Part shown: one piece after another, positions 1-5,660 of the stretch
Numbering within the stretch: position 1 is the first letter of the stretch
How the letters are laid out: each line of letters begins with the position of its first letter
Assembly: GCA_023247835.1 (NCBI GenBank)
Contig: JAHFFU010000027.1
Location: 1-9,010 of the forward strand
Direction: 5' to 3'
Source: Candidatus Bathyarchaeota archaeon
Lineage (GTDB): Archaea; Thermoproteota; Bathyarchaeia; 40CM-2-53-6; FEN-987
Length of the DNA stretch: 9,010 nucleotides
Position numbers and translations under genes: made by a program
The notes under the pieces: generated by a model
The model's database searches: none
What the model saw: only the letters and a program-made list of their open reading frames with translations
Told to the model about the DNA's origin: nothing

Positions 1-2
1 AT

Positions 3-248
3 ATCATTGTGGCGAAATCGCCAGTCTCTCAAGCACGTTTCTCTGAAGAGAATTTGCAAACCGTAAATCGTGTATTGGCCGATGACCACGATGTTGTTGA
101 TCCATTGACAATTCAACTGTGGGATGAGAAGAAAGCCCTATTTCGCGAAGGGTCAGATACAATAATCGATATCAACCAATTCTACGGGGATGTGAAAATG
201 CACTACGAGCGTTTCGACAAACGCAACCCATACCATAGCTTAGCCTAA
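3..248 (+). CDS. Hypothetical protein, C-terminal part only (cut by the left edge)
   Basis: The reading frame is open from the window edge to a TAA at 246-248, giving about 81 visible residues. A GTG at 9 is in frame, but nothing like a ribosome binding site can be judged there and the frame continues upstream, so I read this as a truncated view of a longer protein. The visible part is soluble and rich in charged residues (for example VLADDHDVVDPLTIQLWDEK, then HYERFDKRNPYHSLA at the end). I see no membrane segment or motif that I recognise, and I do not know the function. The stop codon lies only about 60 nt from an inverted-repeat end at 308, so the gene may be cargo of a second mobile unit extending to the left. 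That placement is inference; the open frame is seen directly. Confidence 0.5.
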   Translation: MIVAKSPVSQARFSEENLQTVNRVLADDHDVVDPLTIQLWDEKKALFREGSDTIIDINQFYGDVKMHYERFDKRNPYHSLA

Positions 249-308
249 CTGAATCCGCAAGCAATCGACTTGACACCGAAAATCATCTCCCTTAGATTAG
301 ACAGAACC
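240..308. repeat. Inverted copy of the mobile unit's left end (second, head-to-head end)
   Basis: Read on the minus strand from 308, this sequence starts GGTTCTGT and matches the plus strand read from 317. My hand alignment gives 27 identities in the first 38 positions, with blocks GGTTCTGT (8/8) and GGAGATGATT against GGACATGATT (9/10). After a gap the similarity resumes with GCTTGCG (minus strand of 256-262, against 369-375). It continues with GATTCAGTTAG (minus strand of 245-255, against GATTACGGTTAG at 381-392). The two ends are separated only by the octamer 309-316. This suggests the end of a related unit lying to the left in opposite orientation. Confidence 0.6.
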
Positions 309-316
309 GGCATCAG
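309..316. repeat. Left target-site duplication, GGCATCAG
   Basis: This octamer abuts the first base of the left inverted repeat. TGCATCAG abuts the last base of the right inverted repeat, with 7 of 8 bases identical. The match extends to a 16-bp direct repeat (301-316 against 1739-1754, 15 of 16), because ACAGAACC precedes the octamer at both places. On the left that ACAGAACC is the tip of the neighbouring end; on the right it is the tip of this unit. Confidence 0.6.
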
Positions 317-369
317 GGTTCTGTTAAGTTCATGGGACATGATTCCCCGTGTTACGCGTTGGGACACGG
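317..369 (+). repeat. Left terminal inverted repeat (53 bp)
   Basis: This is the partner of 1694-1746 in inverted orientation. The two arms are the same length and match at 40 of 53 positions by hand count. The outer 25 bp match at 21 positions and the inner 20 bp at 19, while the 8-bp spacer between them does not match at all. Each arm holds a motif of the form TGTT...GTT...GGACA.G twice, with the GGGACA cores at 336-341... shifted to 334-339 and 361-366, 27 bp apart. This layout looks like paired protein-binding sites at a transposon end. Confidence 0.7.
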
Positions 370-600
370 CTTGCGTTCTGGATTACGGTTAGCCACTTGT
401 CTTGTCCTAGAACCTACATCCCTGCAACTTCTTACTCGAAGCGTTTCCTAAACGGGGAACGGCTGAAGGGCTACAACACTGTGCTTTGGCGCATTCGAGG
501 CATAGGGTTAAAGGCAATAGTCGAAGGTTGTGAACGTGACCTAACTCTACTGAAACGACTAATGAAGCATGAAATGAACGACCACTAGCCAAACTAACTG
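370..600. other. Left interior of the mobile unit, no convincing gene
   Basis: Together with 249-369 this makes a stretch of about 350 bases without a supported gene. 370-397 still shows homology to the inverted neighbour at about 240-262. An open frame on the plus strand runs from a GTG at 349 to a TAG at 588 (79 codons). It begins inside the inverted repeat, lacks a ribosome binding site and matches nothing I know, so I do not call it a gene. I see no RNA gene or terminator-like structure here. Confidence 0.4.
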
Positions 601-1680
601 TCAAACTCCCGCTTCCTTCCTATACTGTTTGACAGCCCGCACTAACTTGTCCAGCTTATCGGTCAAATAGACCAAACCCCGTTCGGATGCGGGTAGAAGT
701 TCAGCGTTCATGTAAAAATCGGCACGATTCACATACAATCCGCCGCAGAGAGTTTCAGCTTCTAAACGGTCATATTTGATTACTCGCTGCCGAAAGGTCA
801 CTTTCCCTAGTGACGGTGGTTCAGCACTCAGTTCCGCTAGCCCTTTTTCTAATTCATCTAGCCCATGACTTTCCTCTTGGAGTTTCTTCCATAATTCTGG
901 GTTTGCCTCCTTTGCAGGAACGAGGGTCATGACGCGGGGCAGGATAACTTCAAAATCGAACCCAAACTCTTTGTAGTTATCCTTCTCAGAAGTCCCAGTG
1001 TAGCTACAGCCACGAAGATACTTGCCAGTTTCGTTGAAAACATCAACCTTGAGGTTGCCAGCATTACCTTTGCGCAAAAAGACGGTAACGTGGTCACCGA
1101 CATATACTTCGAAAGTCGCGTTGACTTCTAATTCTAATTCGGGAACAAGTGGGTGGTCGAGACGGAAATGGCTTAAGTTCGGGTCATCTGTTGGTCGAGG
1201 CGACATAGGTGCCTGTCCCTTGACAGACTTCCAATCGATAATCTCCACACGTTTGCTATCAACTAGTCCTACTGCCAACCAATCGGTTGTACTCCTTATT
1301 TTGAATACCAGCGTTGCTCTGCCGTAGAGTCGCTCGACAGGCTCAGCTTCCTCTGGATTTGGCGTTGATACTTTCTCTTGTTGCTTGAGCCTATCCATGG
1401 TTTCTCCAAATGTGGGCAGTGCAATTCTAGGAATCTCTGGTCGAGCTTCCTCGTCTCGGCTGCGGAAATAGATTACCGAGAAAACCAACATGACAATAGT
1501 CGTGACAACTCCAATCTCTATGTCAAGAGGCCAACCTATCTGTGGAATGAAGAAAGGGACCGAGAAAAGCGCAACCCACGCAACGACTAGTCCTATTGAC
1601 GCATCAAGGGTCTTACGTCTGACCATCCACCACACTAGCCACGCCGATACAAAGAGTAGCCACAGAATAAAAGGGGACAT
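601..1680 (-). CDS. Membrane-anchored protein of unknown function, cargo of the mobile unit
   Basis: This 359-residue protein has three predicted membrane helices at about residues 4-20, 27-46 and 53-72. RRK at 21-23 and RSR at 73-75 suggest that the remaining 285 residues are cytoplasmic. That soluble part starts with a proline- and glutamate-rich linker (about 76-115). It continues with a stretch that looks rich in beta strands (about 118-255, e.g. RATLVFKIRSTTDWLAVGLV), a charged helical stretch (about 260-290) and a C-terminal region ending in basic helices. I recognise no catalytic motif or family. The ATG at 1678-1680 has no clear Shine-Dalgarno sequence, and no later methionine would keep the first helix. 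It is the only long gene between the inverted repeats, and its start lies 13 nt inside the right repeat. A sensor, a defence component or an envelope protein all remain possible. Confidence 0.75.
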   Translation of the reverse strand: MSPFILWLLFVSAWLVWWMVRRKTLDASIGLVVAWVALFSVPFFIPQIGWPLDIEIGVVTTIVMLVFSVIYFRSRDEEARPEIPRIALPTFGETMDRLKQQEKVSTPNPEEAEPVERLYGRATLVFKIRSTTDWLAVGLVDSKRVEIIDWKSVKGQAPMSPRPTDDPNLSHFRLDHPLVPELELEVNATFEVYVGDHVTVFLRKGNAGNLKVDVFNETGKYLRGCSYTGTSEKDNYKEFGFDFEVILPRVMTLVPAKEANPELWKKLQEESHGLDELEKGLAELSAEPPSLGKVTFRQRVIKYDRLEAETLCGGLYVNRADFYMNAELLPASERGLVYLTDKLDKLVRAVKQYRKEAGV

Positions 1681-1693
1681 CGCTCAGTCGGAA

Positions 1694-1746
1694 CCGTGTC
1701 CTAACGCGTAACAATTCTTGACGTGTCCTATGAACGCAACAGAACC
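1694..1746 (-). repeat. Right terminal inverted repeat (53 bp)
   Basis: This is the inverted partner of 317-369. Read on the minus strand it begins GGTTCTGTTGCGTTCAT and ends TGTTACGCGTTAGGACACGG; that 20-bp inner block differs from the left arm at one base. The repeated GGACA core occurs twice here as well. The repeat lies between the divergent membrane-protein gene (start 1680) and rps17e (start 1813), so it could also influence their transcription, although I see no TATA box inside it. Confidence 0.7.
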
Positions 1747-1754
1747 TGCATCAG
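1747..1754. repeat. Right target-site duplication, TGCATCAG
   Basis: This octamer directly follows the right inverted repeat and differs only in its first base from GGCATCAG at 309-316. It marks where chromosomal sequence resumes; the presumed promoter of rps17e begins immediately after it. Confidence 0.6.
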
Positions 1755-1767
1755 CAAAGTTTATGTT
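1754..1767 (+). promoter_or_regulatory. Candidate BRE/TATA promoter of rps17e
   Basis: A purine-rich stretch (GCAAAG) followed by TTTATGTT at 1760-1767 resembles an archaeal BRE plus TATA box. Transcription would start near 1789, leaving a leader of roughly 25 nt before the TTG start at 1813. It lies immediately outside the mobile unit, so the insertion appears to have spared it. Sequence resemblance is the only evidence. Confidence 0.4.
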
Positions 1768-1812
1768 GAATGCGACTTGCTCATGCCCAGTTCAATTTCA
1801 GGGCTGTTACGT

Positions 1813-2064
1813 TTGGGGAAGGTTCGCACTGAGACCGTGAAGCGGGTTTCGAGAGAGGTGCTTAGGAGATTCCCCGAACATTTCGCGGGTAATTGGGAAT
1901 CCGACAAGCAAGCCGTGAGCGAGTTAGTGGCAACACAATCCAAACGGTTGCGTAACAGGATAGCAGGGTACGTTACAAGATTGAAGGTTGTTGAGGCGGA
2001 ACGCGCAGCCGCCACTCAGGTTTCCACCGAGGCGCCTGAATCTAATCAACCGGACGAAGAATGA
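1813..2064 (+). CDS. rps17e: 30S ribosomal protein S17e
   Basis: This is a small-subunit ribosomal protein found in archaea and eukaryotes but not bacteria. From the TTG at 1813 the product is 83 residues and begins (M)GKVRTETVKRVSREVLRRFP. It continues through the family's most conserved stretch, SKRLRNRIAGYVTRL, at residues 43-57. Family members begin MG[KR]VRT, which fixes the start. The frame is open upstream to 1723, but those 30 codons overlap the mobile unit's inverted repeat and match nothing in the family. The tail after residue 58 is acidic and alanine-rich, as is common in archaeal copies. It appears to be transcribed alone from the TATA-like site just upstream; 140 nt separate it from etfBA. 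Confidence 0.93.
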   Translation: MGKVRTETVKRVSREVLRRFPEHFAGNWESDKQAVSELVATQSKRLRNRIAGYVTRLKVVEAERAAATQVSTEAPESNQPDEE

Positions 2065-2190
2065 AGCGACAACCTTCTTCCCAACTCTACTTCTTTGCGG
2101 GAAACCCTAAAAGGGCAGTTTACGCTCTCACCAACGAAAATTCGAATCACGCCGCAATGGGCGCATGAAACGAGTTCAAAATTGCCGGAA

Positions 2191-2195
2191 AAGGT
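2191..2195 (+). promoter_or_regulatory. Ribosome binding site deciding the TTG start of etfBA
   Basis: AAGGT lies nine bases before the TTG at 2205. No ATG or GTG close by gives the family's N-terminus, so this site supports the TTG start. A weak TATA-like TTCAAAAT stands at about 2175-2182, but I would not rely on it. Confidence 0.4.
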
Positions 2196-2204
2196 CGAAA
2201 AACA

Positions 2205-4112
2205 TTGCACATCGTGGTCTGCGTCAAGCATGTTCCCGATGCCACGGACATTCGTTTCGACCCCATTACCCTAAACCTGATCCGTGAGGGCGTCCCCCTC
2301 ATAGTCAACCCCTTCTGCCTAAACGCCCTCGAAGAAGCGATCCGTCTAAAGGAGAAATTCGGGGGCAAAATCACCGCTATATCTATGGGACCGATGCAAG
2401 CGCAGGAAGGGCTGCGCGAAGCCCTAGCCATGGGTGCCGACCGCGCGGTAATGGTTTCGGACAGGGAGATGGCGGGCGCAGACACCCTAGCAACCTCCTA
2501 CACACTTTGGAAGACCATTGTCTCGATAGCGGAAACGGACCCCTTCGACCTAATCCTAAGCGGAAAAGTTGCCATCGACGGCGAAACAGGCCAAGTTCCA
2601 CCAGGCCTCGCGGTAAGATTCAACATTCCGATTATTTCGAACGTTACAAAAATAGAACAGGTTGACCTGAAATCGCGAACAATAGTAACAAAGCACAGGT
2701 TCGACGACGGCATTGAGACTGCCAAAGCGAAGCTTCCAGCTGTGCTTACGATTACAGAGGAAGCTAACAAGCCGAGGAAGTTCACAATTGAAGGCATGCT
2801 CAACGCGAGAAAAGCAAAAATCGAGGTTTGGGATAAGAAGGCAATAAACGGCGACCCCAATCTTCTAGGCCTGAAGGGTTCACCGACCATCGTGAAGAAA
2901 GTCTTCCCACCACCCGGAAGGAAACAGGGCGAAGTTTTCGACGGAACGGCAGACCCGCGCGCAGCAGCAAAATGGTTAGTCCAGAAACTGATCGAAGTTC
3001 ATGCCTTAGGACCGTCACAACCAAGGCCTGCCGAGGCAGTGCAGGAAGCCCTAAACGAGAAAGGAGTAATGGAGAATGCAGGAAGGTTCGGGGAGGTTTG
3101 GGTCTTTGTTGAACAGCTTCACGGAAAGCCGGCACAAGTTTCCTGGGAACTTTTAGGCGAAGGAAAACGGCTCGCAAAGATTTACGGCACTAGACTCGGC
3201 GCGTTGATAATCGGGAACAATGTCGGGCACCTAGCGAAAGAGTCCTTCGTTCACGGCGCAGACAAGGCCTACTTGGTTGAAGATGAGCGCCTTGAGAATT
3301 ATCGGACGCAACCATACGCTGTTGCCATGGAAGAAGCCGTGAGAAAGTTCAAGCCCGAGGCTCTACTGGTCGGTGGGACTGTGAGAGGCCGAGACTTGGC
3401 GGGCTCGGCGGCGACCTTCCTGGAGACCGGCTTAATTGCGGACTGCACCGCCCTAGATGTTGACATCGAGACTGGCACCTTCCTGGGTACGAGGCCCGAC
3501 TACGGCGGCAACCTCATGTCCACCATAATCTGCCCCAAAGATAGGCCTACGATGGCAAGCGTGCGCCCTCGAGTGATGAAGGGCTTGCCCCCTGAACAGG
3601 GAAGAGACGGGGAGATAGTCAAAGTGGACGTGAACCTCAAGCCCACTGACCTGAACACGGAAGTCTTAGAATTCGTCCCAATCGAGAAAGTAGGCGTTCG
3701 CCTGGAAGATGCTCAGGTTATCGTTTCAGGAGGAAGAGGGCTAGGAGCGGCCAAGAATTTCGAATTAGTCGAAGAGCTAGCAACCGTCCTTAAGGCACAA
3801 GTGGGAGCCTCAAGGGCAGCGGTTCGAGCCGGCTGGATTAACTTTGATCATCAAGTCGGCCAGACAGGGTTTACGGTCAGACCCCGCCTGTACATCGCGG
3901 TGGGCATTTCAGGCGCCATCCAACACATAGTCGGCATCATGAACGTTGACTACATCGTCGCGATAAACCGAGACCCCGAAGCATCCATCTTCAAGATGGC
4001 TAACTTCGGCATCGTGGGCGACCTTTTCAAGGTAGTCCCAGCCCTGATTGATGAGCTCAAGAACGTCCATTTAGCTGAGTTAGCGCCATGGCAGAGAAGT
4101 TCGACTCGGTAG
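2205..4112 (+). CDS. etfBA: Electron transfer flavoprotein, fused beta-alpha subunits (FixA-FixB)
   Basis: This 635-residue protein joins both ETF subunits, which are separate proteins in most organisms. Residues 1-265 are the beta part (EtfB/FixA). They start [12 protein letters not shown] and carry the nucleotide-binding loop [10 protein letters not shown] at 122-131. About 30 linker residues follow. Residues 296-620 are the alpha part (EtfA/FixB), with [10 protein letters not shown] at 390-399 and the FAD signature: SR at 536-537, QVGQTG at 550-555, GISGAIQH at 567-574 and [10 protein letters not shown] at 587-596. The fusion is known from Sulfolobales and other archaea. It passes electrons through FADs to the partner FixC encoded next, whose start it overlaps by 25 nt, implying translational coupling. 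The company of fixC and fixX points to the FixABCX class, members of which bifurcate NADH electrons to ferredoxin and quinone. Bifurcation here is inference. Confidence 0.93.
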   Translation: MHIVVCVKHVPDATDIRFDPITLNLIREGVPLIVNPFCLNALEEAIRLKEKFGGKITAISMGPMQAQEGLREALAMGADRAVMVSDREMAGADTLATSYTLWKTIVSIAETDPFDLILSGKVAIDGETGQVPPGLAVRFNIPIISNVTKIEQVDLKSRTIVTKHRFDDGIETAKAKLPAVLTITEEANKPRKFTIEGMLNARKAKIEVWDKKAINGDPNLLGLKGSPTIVKKVFPPPGRKQGEVFDGTADPRAAAKWLVQKLIEVHALGPSQPRPAEAVQEALNEKGVMENAGRFGEVWVFVEQLHGKPAQVSWELLGEGKRLAKIYGTRLGALIIGNNVGHLAKESFVHGADKAYLVEDERLENYRTQPYAVAMEEAVRKFKPEALLVGGTVRGRDLAGSAATFLETGLIADCTALDVDIETGTFLGTRPDYGGNLMSTIICPKDRPTMASVRPRVMKGLPPEQGRDGEIVKVDVNLKPTDLNTEVLEFVPIEKVGVRLEDAQVIVSGGRGLGAAKNFELVEELATVLKAQVGASRAAVRAGWINFDHQVGQTGFTVRPRLYIAVGISGAIQHIVGIMNVDYIVAINRDPEASIFKMANFGIVGDLFKVVPALIDELKNVHLAELAPWQRSSTR

Positions 4113-5368
4113 TCGTGGGTGCAGGCCCCGCCGGAATCGCGGCAGCCTACACCATGGCGAAAGCCGGGTTGAACGTTCTCGTTCTCGAGAAGGGTGAGAA
4201 ACCCGGCGCAAAGAACATGTTTGGCGGCGTCATCTTCAGACACCACACCGAGAAACTAGCACCCGAGTTTTGGAAAACAGCCCCCATCGAACGGCACGTG
4301 GTCGAATACCAATATTGGTTTCTCTCAAAGGGTTCTCACCTCCTTCTAAGTCACAGGAACCAAAAGTTCAACGGCCAATACAATGCCTTCACAGTCCACC
4401 GCGCAAAATTTGACCCCTGGTTCGCTAGGCTGGCAGAGGATGCGGGCGCGGTAATCATCAGCAGGACGACTGTCGACGACGTGGTGAAAGAGGACGGAAG
4501 AATTGTAGGCGTCAAGACTGAACGCGGGGACATTTTAGCAGACGTTGTAATCGCGGCCGACGGCGTCAACTCAATGCTCTCGCAACAGGCAGGCCTGCGG
4601 GGAGAACTACCGCCCGACGCCGTTGTTTTGGCCGTGAAAGAAGTCATTGCGGTCCCGAAACAGAAGATCGAGGAACGGTTCAACCTCGGCACGGATGAGG
4701 GTGTCGCTGCGTTGCTGGTTGGTTGGGGACCTGGATTGCATGCCGGGTTCATGTACACAAACCGGGACACGATCTCGCTTGGAATAGCCGTCAGCATGCG
4801 AGACTTGGACAAGAGCGGCCAACGGCCGCACGTATTGTTTGAACAATTCAAAAACCACCCCTCAATAGCCCCGCTGATCAAGGATGGAGAACTGAAGGAG
4901 TACTCCGCCCACTTAATCCCGGAAGGCGGGTACGATTACGTGGCCAATATCTACACGGACGGCATGCTCGTCGTCGGTGACGCAGCGATGCTGGTCAACG
5001 CCATCAACTGGGAGGGCACAAACCTAGCCATGACTTCAGGGATAATCGCTGGAGAAACCGTCATCGAAGCCAAGAAGAGAAACGACTATTCATCCAGAAC
5101 CCTAGCCATGTACAGGCAACGTTTGGAGGAAAGCTTCGTTCTGAAAGATTTGAAGAAATATAGGGATATACCGAAGTTCTTTTCGGCTAATCCGGACTTC
5201 TTCACACTTTACCCTGAAGCCCTCAACGAGCTGTTTTACATGTGGCATGTGGTTGACGATGAGTTCAAAGCGGATAAGATTAAGCGGTTGAAGGCAACGT
5301 TATTCAAGCGGCGCTCGAGGGTTGGCCTCATGCGGGATTTCTACCACGTCTGGAGACTCTTTTCATGA
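4088..5368 (+). CDS. fixC: FixC / EtfC-type FAD oxidoreductase (ETF-quinone oxidoreductase family)
   Basis: This 426-residue flavoprotein accepts electrons from ETF and is thought to pass them to membrane quinone. The N-terminal Rossmann fold shows GAGPAG at 11-16 and VLEKG at 32-36. A second FAD contact is the GDAA at 297-300, in the context GMLVVGDAAMLVNAINWEGTNLAM, which is typical of FixC/ETF-QO. The C-terminal iron-sulphur domain of mitochondrial ETF-QO is missing; the separate fixX gene supplies it, as in nitrogen-fixing bacteria. The ATG at 4088 lies inside the end of etfBA, and the stop shares ATGA with the fixX start, so the three genes form one operon. The C-terminus (about 395-426) is basic and aromatic and could touch the membrane, but there is no transmembrane helix. 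Nothing in this window concerns nitrogen fixation. Confidence 0.92.
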   Translation: MAEKFDSVVVGAGPAGIAAAYTMAKAGLNVLVLEKGEKPGAKNMFGGVIFRHHTEKLAPEFWKTAPIERHVVEYQYWFLSKGSHLLLSHRNQKFNGQYNAFTVHRAKFDPWFARLAEDAGAVIISRTTVDDVVKEDGRIVGVKTERGDILADVVIAADGVNSMLSQQAGLRGELPPDAVVLAVKEVIAVPKQKIEERFNLGTDEGVAALLVGWGPGLHAGFMYTNRDTISLGIAVSMRDLDKSGQRPHVLFEQFKNHPSIAPLIKDGELKEYSAHLIPEGGYDYVANIYTDGMLVVGDAAMLVNAINWEGTNLAMTSGIIAGETVIEAKKRNDYSSRTLAMYRQRLEESFVLKDLKKYRDIPKFFSANPDFFTLYPEALNELFYMWHVVDDEFKADKIKRLKATLFKRRSRVGLMRDFYHVWRLFS

Positions 5369-5649
5369 CCCAGCGCGCGTTAACGATTGAGGATAAGCTT
5401 TACAGAAACCGCTACAAGGTCGACGAAGAATCGCACCTGTGGATCAAAGACCCGAAAATGTGCATACAATGCCCCTTCGACTTTGCATGCATCAGGGTCT
5501 GCCCAACCGACGTGTACAAGTGGGAAGAAAACAAAATCACGATCACCTACGATGCTTGCGTAGAGTGCGGGGCCTGCATGGTTGCGTGCTACGATATTGG
5601 TTGGAAGAACCCTAAAGGTGGGTTCGGAATCTCTTACAAATACGGCTGA
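5365..5649 (+). CDS. fixX: FixX / EtfX ferredoxin-like protein
   Basis: This 94-residue iron-sulphur protein completes the FixABCX set. It has eight cysteines in two groups: C33, C36, C42 and C46 (the last followed by proline), then C65, C68, C71 and C75 as CxxCxxCxxxC. That is enough to hold two [4Fe-4S] clusters. Family members dock on FixC and take part in electron transfer to quinone. The ATG overlaps the fixC stop by four bases, so translation is coupled. The residues before C33 (KLYRNRYKVDEESHLWIKD) match the usual FixX lead-in. The gene ends 11 nt before the stop codon of the convergent deoxyhypusine synthase gene, leaving almost no room for a terminator. The cluster count is inferred from cysteine spacing. 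Confidence 0.92.
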   Translation: MTQRALTIEDKLYRNRYKVDEESHLWIKDPKMCIQCPFDFACIRVCPTDVYKWEENKITITYDACVECGACMVACYDIGWKNPKGGFGISYKYG

Positions 5650-5660
5650 GAACCTATCTG

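Larger units (their letters stand above)
317..1746. mobile_element. About 1.43-kb TIR-bounded unit with cargo gene and no transposase
   Basis: The unit has 53-bp imperfect terminal inverted repeats and abutting 8-bp direct repeats, and lies just upstream of the housekeeping gene rps17e. These are the structural marks of DNA transposition. The tips read GGTTCTGTT (left) and GGTTCTGTTGCG (right). From memory this resembles IS6-family ends, which begin GGTTCTGTTGC in IS257-type elements, and IS6 elements make 8-bp duplications. The only long gene inside is the membrane protein at 601-1680. I found no DDE transposase, integrase or relaxase-like protein in any frame, so the unit would be non-autonomous and mobilised in trans, or a decayed element. 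The family assignment is inference; the repeats are seen directly. Confidence 0.6.

Noticed and set aside
403..420. A possible third copy of the element tip (GTCCTAGAACC then TACATC, compared with 1741-1752)
   Set aside because: Only two short blocks match, with the middle of the repeat missing; chance cannot be excluded.
349..588. Open frame of 79 codons on the plus strand inside the left end of the mobile unit
   Set aside because: It starts with GTG inside the inverted repeat, has no ribosome binding site, and its product resembles no protein, including transposases.
317..1746. Considered whether the paired repeats could be a CRISPR array or integron attC sites
   Set aside because: There are only two inverted 53-bp arms 1.3 kb apart, with no regular spacers and no attC core sites.
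1723..1812. Upstream in-frame extension of rps17e
   Set aside because: The first codons overlap the right inverted repeat, and family members begin at the (M)GKVRT position reached by the TTG at 1813.
2112..2122. Small inverted repeat CCCT...AGGG before etfBA, considered as an operator
   Set aside because: Arms of four bases around a three-base loop are too short to support a regulatory site.
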